A stretch of DNA of 64,000 bases, taken from Vibrio barjaei (GTDB lineage Bacteria > Pseudomonadota > Gammaproteobacteria > Enterobacterales > Vibrionaceae). A program made the translations under genes and the position numbers. How positions within the stretch are numbered: position 1 is the first letter of the stretch; every line of letters begins with the position of its first letter. The DNA is taken from NCBI RefSeq assembly GCF_001639065.2, contig NZ_LQXO02000053.1, forward strand, positions 496,001-560,000, read 5' to 3'. Below are positions 24,468-32,637 of this stretch, piece by piece. Under the pieces are notes generated by a model. That model was not told the origin of the DNA and searched no databases. It saw only the letters and a program-made list of their open reading frames with translations.

Positions 24468-24878
24468 ATGGCAAATTTATCAACTAAACTCGCGTTAATT
24501 GGAATATTGGGGTCTCCATTAACACTGGCGAGCGAACTCGTCTACACCCCAGTTAATCCTACCTTTGGGGGGAACCCATTAAACAGTACGATCTTGATCA
24601 ATCATGCGAACGCAATTAACGACTATCAAGACCCGAACGCGAGTTCGTTTGATTTTGAAGAAGAATCAGCACTAGATAGGCTTGCTTCAAGCTTAGAGTC
24701 CCGACTAATTAGCCAATTATTGGCAGATATTGGTAATGGCAATACTGGCCAATTGGAAACTGACGACTTCTTCCTTAATGTCGTTGATGATTCAGGCACT
24801 TTATTGGTTCAGATCGTCGACAAGGCAACTGGAGAATCCACTGAAATCAGTGTTTCTGGACTTAATCCCGACCTCTAA
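24468..24878 (+). CDS. csgF: Curli assembly factor CsgF
   Basis: Surface-exposed partner of CsgG that couples secretion to nucleation, 136 residues. Signal peptide MANLSTKLALIGILGSPLTL, with mature start ASELVYTPVNPTFGGNPLNS, the conserved CsgF N-terminus that enters the CsgG channel. The start is the ATG at 24468 after AAGGCGG; the frame is open further upstream but that part overlaps csgE. Confidence 0.93.
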   Translation: MANLSTKLALIGILGSPLTLASELVYTPVNPTFGGNPLNSTILINHANAINDYQDPNASSFDFEEESALDRLASSLESRLISQLLADIGNGNTGQLETDDFFLNVVDDSGTLLVQIVDKATGESTEISVSGLNPDL

Positions 24879-24895
24879 TTTACAAGGAACGTATT

Positions 24896-25732
24896 ATGAA
24901 AGGTCTAATTTACTTGAGCCTAGCATTAATGCTTGGTGGCTGCGCACATTCTTTGGATATACCTGATACCTCTGCAGAGCCTAAATTAATGCCACGAGGC
25001 GCTACTTACACCGACTTGATCGCGCTGCCTAAACCAGCAGGTAAAATCTTAGTTTCTGTCTATGATTTTCGCGACCAGACAGGCCAATATAAGCCTCAGC
25101 CTAATAGTAACTTCTCTACTGCAGTACCTCAGGGTGGTACGTCATTGCTGACAACATCACTACTAGACTCTCAATGGTTTGTTCCACTTGAGCGAGAAGG
25201 CCTTCAAAACCTACTAACTGAGCGTAAGATTATTCGAGCAGCTCAGAAAAAAGACAAAGTGATCTCAAATCATGGTTCGGATCTATCGTCACTTAACTCC
25301 GCTAATGTGGTGATTGAAGGGGGTATTGTCGCGTATGACTCCAATATACGAACTGGCGGCGCAGGTGCAAAATACTTAGGCATAGGTGCTTCAGGTCAAT
25401 ATCGAACTGACCAAGTTACCGTCAACCTTAGAGCAGTCGACGTGCGTAGTGGACAAGTCTTGCTAAGTATAACTACTTCAAAAACCATCTCTTCTCATGA
25501 AATTGGTTTGGGCGCATTCCGATTCATTGACTATAAAGAGCTACTCGAAATTGAGTTGGGTTACAGCAACAATGAGCCCGTCAATATCGCGATTATGTCG
25601 GCTATTGACGCCGCTGTTATACATCTAATTGTCAAAGGGATGGAAAGAGGAATGTGGTCATCTGGTGACCCAGATGCAATGTCTAACCCGATTATCGCCA
25701 AATACTCTCAAGCTAAAACGGAAATTTTATAG
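24896..25732 (+). CDS. csgG: Curli secretion channel lipoprotein CsgG
   Basis: Outer-membrane nonameric pore for curlin export, 278 residues. Lipoprotein signal MKGLIYLSLALMLGGC with lipidated Cys16. The core matches CsgG: KILVSVYDFRDQTGQYK, a loop with QGGTSLLTTSLLDSQWFVPL, and VNLRAVDVRSGQVLLSITTSKTI. The only CsgG in the window, so it must serve both csgBAC copies. Ends at a terminator at 25752-25798. Confidence 0.94.
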   Translation: MKGLIYLSLALMLGGCAHSLDIPDTSAEPKLMPRGATYTDLIALPKPAGKILVSVYDFRDQTGQYKPQPNSNFSTAVPQGGTSLLTTSLLDSQWFVPLEREGLQNLLTERKIIRAAQKKDKVISNHGSDLSSLNSANVVIEGGIVAYDSNIRTGGAGAKYLGIGASGQYRTDQVTVNLRAVDVRSGQVLLSITTSKTISSHEIGLGAFRFIDYKELLEIELGYSNNEPVNIAIMSAIDAAVIHLIVKGMERGMWSSGDPDAMSNPIIAKYSQAKTEIL

Positions 25733-25751
25733 CTAACCGAGTAAGCAGCAA

Positions 25752-25798
25752 ACAGGGCTATGCGGAAAATGGAACTTACCCGTAGCCCTGTTTTTTTT
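25752..25798 (+). terminator. Terminator after csgG
   Basis: ACAGGGCTA (25752-25760) pairs with TAGCCCTGT (25783-25791), followed by a run of T to 25798. It overlaps by two bases the end of the convergent small membrane protein gene. Confidence 0.8.
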
Positions 25799-26033
25799 AT
25801 CGATTATTAACCGCAAATCCGACTGCAAACATCCAACAAGTGAGCCCTGACATAAAGAATGGAAGGTACGCTAAGGGGTGATAACAATAGTGGTATGCCG
25901 CAGCAATACAGATAACACCCAACATATTGAAGCCAATGACCATCATTCGGTTTGAACGGTTCCAACTAAGCAGCATGGGCGCTATCAATATAACTACACT
26001 TAACAAAGTGATATGCACGTCTTGTTGAACCAC
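25797..26033 (-). CDS. Small membrane protein coupled to the DsbA-like gene
   Basis: 78 residues, three predicted membrane helices (LLSVVILIAPMLLSW, MLGVICIAAAYHYCY, FFMSGLTCWMFAVGFAV) and no recognised family. The GTG start (26033) overlaps the TAG stop of the upstream gene as TAGTG, so translation is likely coupled. It may be the membrane partner of the thiol oxidoreductase, perhaps carrying electrons through its two Cys residues, but this is a guess. Confidence 0.7.
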   Translation of the reverse strand: MVQQDVHITLLSVVILIAPMLLSWNRSNRMMVIGFNMLGVICIAAAYHYCYHPLAYLPFFMSGLTCWMFAVGFAVNNR

Positions 26034-26614
26034 TAGGTTGTTAACTCCACAATAAGGCGTTCTAATTCTTCTAAGCTACTCAATTGGTGCAATATGACTT
26101 GCTGATTACCATTTACAATTATCGTCGGTGTCGCTCGAACCCTATACTCCTTTATTAAACTGTTAAAGTCATCGACTTCATCTTGTATTTGCTCACAGCG
26201 CTCCTCAAAAGGTTGAGAATTAACACCGCACATTTCTAAGACATCGGCAATATCACTACGAAACCTTGGAGTTTGATCCCTTCGAAAGTGAATTCTATGA
26301 ATCAACTCTTCAATAAATGCTTGCTCTGTGCCCTGCCCTTTGGCAACCACAAAGGCTTCTTGAACGTCGCGACCGACAGGCCCCATACCTACAACAACTT
26401 CGTTAAAGGTTAAGTCATGTTTTTGAACAATATCCACCAATGGCCCGTGAACCATGGCGCAAGGACCACAATAAGGTGAATGGAATAACATAACCTGAGA
26501 TTCAATAGTCTGAGGTCGAGGCAAGGTTACATAGTGCTTACCCTTTTCAAACTGACCAGCAAATATAGCGGTCGACAACAAGCTAAATGCCCAAAATAGG
26601 AGAGATTTTTTCAT
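26033..26614 (-). CDS. DsbA-family thiol:disulfide oxidoreductase
   Basis: Periplasmic thioredoxin-fold enzyme, 193 residues. Signal peptide MKKSLLFWAFSLLSTAIFA. Active site HSPYCGPCAMVHG (Cys49, Cys52) and cis-proline loop RATPTIIVNG, with an inserted helical region (two more Cys) between, as in DsbA/DsbG. The ATG at 26614 is preferred over an upstream GTG. Its location inside the curli cluster, between csgEFG and csgD1, suggests a role in disulfide formation for curli components; the csgC-slot proteins each have a conserved Cys pair. Confidence 0.8.
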   Translation of the reverse strand: MKKSLLFWAFSLLSTAIFAGQFEKGKHYVTLPRPQTIESQVMLFHSPYCGPCAMVHGPLVDIVQKHDLTFNEVVVGMGPVGRDVQEAFVVAKGQGTEQAFIEELIHRIHFRRDQTPRFRSDIADVLEMCGVNSQPFEERCEQIQDEVDDFNSLIKEYRVRATPTIIVNGNQQVILHQLSSLEELERLIVELTT

Positions 26615-26748
26615 CACGTGCCACACTCAAAATATGGAAATGTGCACACGATAAAACAGTATCTATTTCTAGTGAAATCAGACACTGTTAGAAAATGGTT
26701 ACAACGTACTGTTAAAAGAGGCTCTGTTTCGCTCAGCGGATAGTCACA

Positions 26749-27432
26749 CTATTGAACGAATTCACTAGATGCTATGTTGTTTTTCACCCACAACAATGCT
26801 TGCAAACGGTTTTTGACCTTAATTTTCTTGAATGCATTATGAAGGTGGGCTTTCACTGTATTCTCACTAACAAATAGAGTATCGGCGATCTCTGTATTAG
26901 ACGCTCCATCGCCAAGCAGCTTAATGATTTGCTGTTCTCGTTTCGTTAGCTTGGTATAATACGGGCTGGTTTTTGAGCATTGACGACGACGATAGAAATT
27001 CACGTACTCGTAGACCAGCTTTCTGCTCATCCACAACTCCCCAGCTAAAATGCGCTCAAAGCCCGATACCAAAGTTTCAATAGTGTCCGAGGCATAAAAG
27101 ACACCAACAAGGTTTTGCCATTTAAGCATTTCCGCGTGTTCTAGGTCACTGGGCGCATTCAATAAAATTTCTTTGATGCTGTTGTCCATACTCTCTATAA
27201 TCTCGTGATAGTGAGTGGCAGTGCCATGACCAATGGCAGCGTAGTCAATGATAATAAAGCGCACATCCCTCTCAACCACATCATCTCGTGAGCGGTAAAG
27301 CTTCTCAGCAGACATTAACCTAATGGTGATCGGGACCTTTTGCTCTATTGAATCTTTGAGCAAACCGGATTGCAGACTATTCTCTGCTAACAATAATGCG
27401 TGCACGTTGTTGCTATCCTTTTCAACAGACAT
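26749..27432 (-). CDS. csgD: CsgD/VpsT-like LuxR-family regulator, copy 1
   Basis: 227 residues. N-terminal receiver-like domain (HALLLAENSLQSGLLKDSIE) and a C-terminal LuxR helix-turn-helix (TKREQQIIKLLGDGASNTEI, FVSENTVKAHLHNAFKKIKV). GELWMSRKLV holds the W-[FLM]-[TS]-R motif (W134-R137) that binds cyclic-di-GMP in V. cholerae VpsT. The start is the ATG at 27432 after GGAG. Likely activator of the curli genes; a close paralogue lies at 30193-30870. Confidence 0.88.
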   Translation of the reverse strand: MSVEKDSNNVHALLLAENSLQSGLLKDSIEQKVPITIRLMSAEKLYRSRDDVVERDVRFIIIDYAAIGHGTATHYHEIIESMDNSIKEILLNAPSDLEHAEMLKWQNLVGVFYASDTIETLVSGFERILAGELWMSRKLVYEYVNFYRRRQCSKTSPYYTKLTKREQQIIKLLGDGASNTEIADTLFVSENTVKAHLHNAFKKIKVKNRLQALLWVKNNIASSEFVQ

Positions 27433-27619
27433 AACCAACTCCCTGTAACTATGCTTAGTACGCCGTATTCTGTGAAGTATAACAGAGCATTTATTGAGCG
27501 GATCTGGCGCTAAGTCCGAAGAATAAGTCTTATTTGTGGAATTACAGTAAGTTAGAGTTAGAGTCTCAGTAGTGAGAAAGTTTAGATATATGCCTGACTG
27601 AGTATCTTTAGCAAGCGTG

Positions 27620-27964
27620 TTACTCAGTGAGATCTTGAGATGCGCCTACTTCAGTTACCATGCAGTCGCTACGAATTTCCCAGCGTGCGTTGGATACGCT
27701 TTCTAAAAGCAGAGGAAATTGAGAAGTCGGTAATTCATATACTGAAATACCTCCATTCTGAGAAATAAATATCGAAGAGCCCGACTGAGTTCTCAACGTG
27801 ACACCTTCACTTTCAGCGTGCTGTGTAATGGTAACTTGGTTACTATTAAGGTTACGTTGACATTGGATGTCTGTACTTACTAAAGTAGACAAACCATTAG
27901 AAGAATACAGACCCACAATTGTACAAAATACAATTGTGGGTCCTTTAGTTAACAAATCAACCAT
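27620..27964 (-). CDS. CsgC-position secreted curli accessory protein, copy 2
   Basis: 114 residues, starting six bases after the csgA2 stop. Signal-like N-terminus with the hydrophobic core GPTIVFCTIVGLYSS. The body keeps the Cys-x65-Cys pattern shared with copy 1 (DIQCQRN ... RSDCMVTE) and the GG and FP-hydrophobic-E landmarks in the same spacing. A curlin-like SIFISQNGG segment is present. Function inferred from position as CsgC/CsgH equivalent. A 14-bp perfect hairpin is embedded in its signal-peptide codons. Confidence 0.7.
   Translation of the reverse strand: MVDLLTKGPTIVFCTIVGLYSSNGLSTLVSTDIQCQRNLNSNQVTITQHAESEGVTLRTQSGSSIFISQNGGISVYELPTSQFPLLLESVSNARWEIRSDCMVTEVGASQDLTE
27909..27941 (-). 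other. 14-bp perfect hairpin inside the csgC-like gene 2
   Basis: GACCCACAATTGTA (27909-27922) pairs perfectly with TACAATTGTGGGTC (27928-27941) around a five-base loop, about 30 bases after the csgA2 stop. No T-run follows. It occupies the same place as the terminator-like hairpin in copy 1 but has an unrelated sequence. Confidence 0.8.
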
Positions 27965-27969
27965 CAAAG

Positions 27970-28965
27970 TTACTGTTGATTGACGTAAATAGCACTATTA
28001 GTGGAATTGTTCATAACAATAGTGGAAATGTCACCACCAGTTTGAATTACTCTAATACCTTCCACCGAATTAATATGGTTAGCCGCGCCCACTCCATTTC
28101 CAGAGGAAGCATAAAGTTTAATCTCGGACTTGTTACTGAAGTAGTCGCCAGATTGAGTAACATTAATTATGTTGTTATCACTTTCGCCATAGAGAGCAAT
28201 ATCAGATGTATCACTCGCCGAACCTGATTGTTTAACATCAATATCATTCAGGTTACCATTGATACTAACATTGGAATAATGACCGTCATTATCTTGGTCG
28301 ATATTTACATCATTATCAACACTTGCATCATAAAGATTCACGTATGATTGACTGTTACTTCCTTTCTGGTTTACTTTAACTTTCTGCGAATCTGCCGACG
28401 AGCCGCTACTACCACCAGAAATACTCACTTCTGATATGTTTCCGCTACCATTCTGATCTATATCAACCTTATTGAAGTCGCTACTACCAGATATTGCCAC
28501 ATCAGACCAGTTACCTTCAGAAAAGTTGCCATTAGTTTGTGTCACATCAACCGTATTATTATCAGCATCACCGGACAACACTACTTGCGAGTCATTGTAC
28601 TTCCCATTTTGATCAACTGTAATTTTAGCGCCTCCGCTAGTCCCAGCTATTCTTACCAATGAGTCCTGTGCGCTAGGGAAGAAACCATCGCCTCCTTCCT
28701 GATTAACATAAACTTTATTTCGTTTTCCCCACCCTTGAAGCCTCATATCTACAACAGATATATTAGCGTCATAATCGCCTTTAGAACCTTGCTGAATCAC
28801 AACAGAGCTTGTAGTGTTATTAGATTGTAGAATAACTGATTGATTATCCGGTCTAGCGAACGTTTCTACATCATATCCATTAAAATCTACTTCTGTCTGA
28901 GTTACAGTAGCCATCGCCGAACCTGATATAACAGAGATACTTACAGCTAATGCTAATTTATTCAT
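27970..28965 (-). CDS. csgA: Major curlin-like amyloid subunit, copy 2 (CsgA-like)
   Basis: 331 residues, longer than copy 1 and much longer than E. coli CsgA. Signal peptide MNKLALAVSISVISGSAMA. The body has many degenerate repeats of the form hydrophobic-x-Q-x-G (NKVYVNQEGG, AKITVDQNGKYNDSQVVL, NKVDIDQNGSGNISEVSI, NDVNIDQDNDGHYSNVSI, NIINVTQSGDYFSNKSEIKL). The ATG at 28965 follows AAGG. Between csgB2 and the second csgC-like gene; divergence from copy 1 is large, so they probably form distinct fibres. Confidence 0.86.
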   Translation of the reverse strand: MNKLALAVSISVISGSAMATVTQTEVDFNGYDVETFARPDNQSVILQSNNTTSSVVIQQGSKGDYDANISVVDMRLQGWGKRNKVYVNQEGGDGFFPSAQDSLVRIAGTSGGAKITVDQNGKYNDSQVVLSGDADNNTVDVTQTNGNFSEGNWSDVAISGSSDFNKVDIDQNGSGNISEVSISGGSSGSSADSQKVKVNQKGSNSQSYVNLYDASVDNDVNIDQDNDGHYSNVSINGNLNDIDVKQSGSASDTSDIALYGESDNNIINVTQSGDYFSNKSEIKLYASSGNGVGAANHINSVEGIRVIQTGGDISTIVMNNSTNSAIYVNQQ

Positions 28966-29006
28966 AATAACAACCTTAATCCTTTATAATTCCTTGTCGA
29001 CATATA

Positions 29007-29018
29007 CTTCTAAAGAAG
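29007..29018 (-). other. Intercistronic csgB2-csgA2 hairpin
   Basis: CTTCT (29007-29011) pairs with AGAAG (29014-29018), beside GTCGAC (28996-29001). It matches the element between csgB1 and csgA1. Confidence 0.5.
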
Positions 29019-29054
29019 CACGTATTTATATCAACCCACCAACATACCACGCCG

Positions 29055-29774
29055 CTAGTTAGTTTGATTGACGTAAATTCCCATTGAACCGGAAGCATTA
29101 ATTATTAACTCACTTCCATTTCCTACTTGAGATATTCCAAGGTCTGCACCTGAACCGGCGACTACCGCTGCAATATTCCCATTACCAATTTGATTAACAC
29201 TGACATTGCTAGATACACTTCTGTATCGCTTTTGACCAATGTAGGCTTCGTTATCATCACCCTCTTGGATAACAACGGCGACACTTTCTGAACTTAAATC
29301 CCAGCCAACTTGACCTACAATAGCTGTATTATTATTGCCCTCTTGCGCTATGTAGGCTTCATTCCTGCCTCCTAGTTGTGCTGCCAATACACGATTCCCA
29401 GCCCCGGAAACACTGACTTTTGCTTTATTTTTCCCATCAGACCCATAGCTTTTTTGCAAGATGACTACTTGTGCCGATGTAGCATTCGCTATATTTATAT
29501 CTGAATAATTATCAAGATCTGACTCAGTACTCAAATCTGAATTGTTGGCTTCTTCAAACCCATACTTCGACAGAGTAGCGTCAGTAACACCGGTTAAAAA
29601 CTCTCCAGACTCAAATGGGACAGTATGTACAATTACTTTAGAGGTGTTCACTTCGCCAGCAATAACGACGCTTTCAGATAGAAAAAGACAAACAACTATC
29701 CAACTAAATAAAGCGCTGCATTTAAACAAACCTGGAGTTTTAAATAGAACGGTAAGCCATTGTTCCATTTTCAT
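29055..29774 (-). CDS. csgB: Minor curlin-like nucleator, copy 2 (CsgB-like)
   Basis: 239 residues from the chosen ATG at 29774 (the frame extends to an upstream TTG). Signal region around KCSALFSWIVVCLFLSESVV is unusually long, so the exact start is uncertain. The C-terminal half has CsgB-type repeats (NEAYIAQEGNNNTAIVGQVG, NEAYIGQKRYRSVSSNVSVN, ADLGISQVGNG) and ends GIYVNQTN, close to copy 1 (RIYIDQSN). First gene of the second csgBAC module. Confidence 0.85.
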   Translation of the reverse strand: MKMEQWLTVLFKTPGLFKCSALFSWIVVCLFLSESVVIAGEVNTSKVIVHTVPFESGEFLTGVTDATLSKYGFEEANNSDLSTESDLDNYSDINIANATSAQVVILQKSYGSDGKNKAKVSVSGAGNRVLAAQLGGRNEAYIAQEGNNNTAIVGQVGWDLSSESVAVVIQEGDDNEAYIGQKRYRSVSSNVSVNQIGNGNIAAVVAGSGADLGISQVGNGSELIINASGSMGIYVNQTN

Positions 29775-30147
29775 GGGAATACCCTTTCCTAGCCTCAGCA
29801 ATCTGACGTTGCATATAAACCTAAACCTTGAATCAAGCTTAAAGTTTATCCATCAGAACACCAATAAACTAACTAGGGTTATTAATTTGGTAGCAAGTAG
29901 ATGAGAATAGTTAACAGGAAAGAGTAGGAATGACGCAGATTAGCTAATCGAAACATTTACGAAACTTAAACTATCGTATGATAAAAATAAATAACATCAT
30001 AACAAACAGCCTTTTAGAAAAATTATCACATTAGATCTCTATAATGGACCTCGGAATTGGTTTTGTGATCATGATCAAAAATAATATTAGAACATCATCC
30101 ACAACAAGCAAGCTAAATATTCACTTTCATTTAACTCATATAGAAAA
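29775..30147. promoter_or_regulatory. Upstream region of csgB2, no gene seen
   Basis: About 370 bp, A/T-rich, between the csgB2 start and the csgD2 terminator. It should contain the csgBAC-2 promoter. No clear operator is recognised. Confidence 0.45.
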
Positions 30148-30169
30148 CCCGCCAAAAAAGACGGGTTAG
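30148..30169 (-). terminator. Terminator after csgD2
   Basis: On the minus strand AACCCGTC, loop TTTTTT, GGCGGGTT, then TTCT: a stable stem with one wobble, about 24 bases past the csgD2 stop. Confidence 0.65.
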
Positions 30170-30192
30170 CCATTTAATATGAATAACGAAGA

Positions 30193-30870
30193 CTACGCAA
30201 GTTCATGGGGAGCTATGTTATCTTTGGCCCAAATGAGGGCTTGCAGACGATTGTTCACCTTTATTTTTTTAAAAGTATTATGCAAGTGTGCTTTTACTGT
30301 ATTTTCACTCACAAAAAGAGTCTCTGCTATTTGCGTGTTAGAAGCCCCATTACCCAAAAGTTTAATAATTTCTTGTTCTCTTCTAGTCAATTTAGTGTAG
30401 TAAGGGTTTGTCGTATGGCAATGTTTTCCTCGGTAAAGTTTAATGTATTCGTAAACCAACTTTCGGCTCATCCACATCTCACCGTTTAGTATGCACTTAA
30501 AACCTGTAATAAGCCGCTCTAGGTTATCGGTCGCATAGAATACACCTACTAAACGTTGCCAACGTAACATCTCCGAATGACGAATACCTGGAGAGGTATT
30601 TATCAAAACTTCTTGAGCTTCTAGTGAGAAAACATCCCTAACTTCATGGTATTGTCTTACCGCCGCATGGTCCATCGTCGGGTAGTCAATAATAATTAGA
30701 TCGACATTGTAATCTTTGGTGCTGCGCCTGAGTTGACCAATACGTTCAGGTGAAATTAGCCGAATTTCCATATTAAGTTGCTGTTCAATCGACTCTTTTA
30801 ACAGACTCGATTGCAAATTATTCTCTGCCAACAGAACCGCACGTTGGTTTCCCTCTACCAAGGTAGCCAT
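30193..30870 (-). CDS. csgD: CsgD/VpsT-like LuxR-family regulator, copy 2
   Basis: 225 residues, strongly similar to copy 1 along its whole length (VLLAENNLQSSLLKESIEQQ; EQEIIKLLGNGASNTQIAET). It keeps the cyclic-di-GMP motif in GEMWMSRKLV and the C-terminal helix-turn-helix. The ATG at 30870 is preceded by ATGGAGTGAACT. It lies upstream of and in the same direction as csgB2, so each csgBAC module has its own regulator nearby. The two regulators may have separate or overlapping targets. Confidence 0.88.
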   Translation of the reverse strand: MATLVEGNQRAVLLAENNLQSSLLKESIEQQLNMEIRLISPERIGQLRRSTKDYNVDLIIIDYPTMDHAAVRQYHEVRDVFSLEAQEVLINTSPGIRHSEMLRWQRLVGVFYATDNLERLITGFKCILNGEMWMSRKLVYEYIKLYRGKHCHTTNPYYTKLTRREQEIIKLLGNGASNTQIAETLFVSENTVKAHLHNTFKKIKVNNRLQALIWAKDNIAPHELA

Positions 30871-31161
30871 AGTTCACTCCATGTGATTATTTTTGTTTTG
30901 AAAAGTAGTTCCAAAGTTAATATTGAATTCGATGCATTCTCATCCGTCAATAGCCTAGAAGTGCAATGAAATCGATTGCATTTGACTAACTTTTATTCAA
31001 AACAACGGCTTGCATATGCAGTCTCATTTTTGAGAAAAATATCAGTTGCAACTAAGCATCGAGTGTTAAATTGAGATATGAGATATAGCTCTCAAATACT
31101 AAATCAAAAGTTCAGTGTGAAATATTGAGGGGGTTTAGCTAGCAGTGGTACTTTTATTTAA
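30871..31161. other. Upstream region of csgD2, no gene seen
   Basis: About 290 bp between csgD2 and the terminator of the next gene. It must hold the csgD2 promoter; no specific site is recognised. Confidence 0.4.
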
Positions 31162-31197
31162 AAGCCCCTAGTTAAAATAGCACTTAACAGGGGCTTA
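31162..31197 (-). terminator. Terminator of the small acidic protein gene
   Basis: On the minus strand AAGCCCCTGTTAA and TTAACTAGGGGCTT pair across a short loop, followed by a T-containing tail (TTAAATAAAAG). Confidence 0.6.
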
Positions 31198-31207
31198 GAT
31201 AGGTGGT

Positions 31208-31408
31208 TTAGTGAATTGGTGTCTGGCTCTTTTGATTAAACTTGCCAAAGTACTTTTCTAGCACTTCTGGAGTCAATTTACCTTCAGCCTCAAGCTTCTT
31301 TAACTCTGCAGCAATTTCACGCTGCTCTTCAATTGAAGGAAGAGCTACCTCTGGCTCAGACTCTGCTTGAGAAGACATCAACTCTAATTCTTTCTCAAAA
31401 TCACTCAT
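31208..31408 (-). CDS. Small acidic protein, hypothetical (66 residues)
   Basis: Soluble, Glu/Lys-rich and probably helical: starts MSDFEKELELMSSQAESEPE, then a stretch predicted as helix (IEEQREIAAELKKLEAEGKL) and the ending TPEVLEKYFGKFNQ. No signal peptide or membrane segment. The ATG is preceded by TAAGGTAATTTGTT and its own terminator follows. I do not recognise a function. Confidence 0.7.
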   Translation of the reverse strand: MSDFEKELELMSSQAESEPEVALPSIEEQREIAAELKKLEAEGKLTPEVLEKYFGKFNQKSQTPIH

Positions 31409-31668
31409 AACAAATTACCTTACTTAATCACTTAAACTGGTTCTAGTTTACTTGTTTTGGCGTGCTCATGCCATATTCCAGCTACAATTAGCCTACTTAT
31501 GAGCATGTTTACTTCCTTCAACAATGAACACGTATTGCCAAATTATGAAACGTGAAGTGGTAACATCCTTGATTGTAATTACAAAACAATGACATAACTT
31601 AGGGAACTTTCGCGGTAGTTTTCCATCTACCTATTTATCTCAATCGCTCGCCATAAGGAAACATCATC

Positions 31669-32625
31669 ATGCCAGCGCAGTCTTTCCAACAACTTCAACG
31701 CTATCTCGAATCTCAGGTTATTGGTCAGGACAACTTAGTGAAACAGTTGCTCGTAGCGTTGCTCGCTGATGGACATATACTGGTAGAAGGCCCTCCTGGT
31801 CTTGCAAAAACACGTGCGGTAAAGTCCTTAGCCGATTGCATTGAAGGTAGCTTTCATCGTATTCAGTTTACACCGGACCTTCTACCATCAGATTTAACAG
31901 GTACTGATATCTATCGTCCTGAGACTGGTGAGTTTCAATTTAAGTCTGGTCCGATATTTCATTCCCTTATTTTGGCGGATGAAGTAAACCGCGCACCAGC
32001 TAAAGTACAAGCGGCGATGCTAGAAGCAATGGCGGAGAAGCAGATTAGTGTTGGTCAAACGACCTACCCTCTTCCCGATCTTTTCCTCGTTATGGCCACA
32101 CAAAACCCCATAGAACAAGAAGGAACCTATCCACTACCAGAAGCTCAGTTAGACCGCTTTTTGCTTCACTTAGAGGTCAATTACCCAAATGCGGATAGTG
32201 AGCTAGCGATCTTGAGGCTCAATCGCGGTGAAGCTTTAGGAGAAAGTCACCACTTTGAGAATCGTATTTCCCAACAAGAAATTTTCGAAGCGCGACGCCA
32301 AGTTTTATCCATTCATATGGCAGAGTCTATTGAAAAATATATCGTTCGATTGGTTATGGCAACACGAACTCCAGATGCTTATAGCAACGACCTAGTCAGC
32401 TGGATTGAGATGGGAGTGAGTCCACGTGCAACTATCGCATTAGATAGAGCAGCTCGAGCTCACGCTTGGCTATCTGGTCGCGACTTTGTAAGCCCAGAAG
32501 ATATTCACGAAATCATTTACCCAGTTCTGCGACATCGACTGTTACTGACTTATCAAGCGCAGGCCGAAGGAATTGATGGCAATAGAATCATTGACGAGTT
32601 ACTAAAAACCGTTGCATCGGCGTAG
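31669..32625 (+). CDS. MoxR-family AAA+ ATPase
   Basis: 318 residues. Walker A GPPGLAKTR, Walker B LILADEVNRA, sensor and arginine-finger regions, with the MoxR hallmark AKVQAAMLEAMAEKQISVG. These ATPases act with von Willebrand-domain proteins, often in stress tolerance or protein maturation. The ATG at 31669 follows AAGGAAA. First of six genes in one direction with short gaps or overlaps (MoxR, DUF58, DUF4381, BatA, BatB/C, BatD). Confidence 0.9.
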   Translation: MPAQSFQQLQRYLESQVIGQDNLVKQLLVALLADGHILVEGPPGLAKTRAVKSLADCIEGSFHRIQFTPDLLPSDLTGTDIYRPETGEFQFKSGPIFHSLILADEVNRAPAKVQAAMLEAMAEKQISVGQTTYPLPDLFLVMATQNPIEQEGTYPLPEAQLDRFLLHLEVNYPNADSELAILRLNRGEALGESHHFENRISQQEIFEARRQVLSIHMAESIEKYIVRLVMATRTPDAYSNDLVSWIEMGVSPRATIALDRAARAHAWLSGRDFVSPEDIHEIIYPVLRHRLLLTYQAQAEGIDGNRIIDELLKTVASA

Positions 32626-32637
32626 GTAAACTGGCTT

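Noticed and set aside
22039..29774. Repeated short motifs in the curlin genes considered as CRISPR or tandem DNA repeats
   Set aside because: The repetition is at protein level (x-Q-x-G-x-x-N) with diverged DNA; there are no identical spaced repeats.
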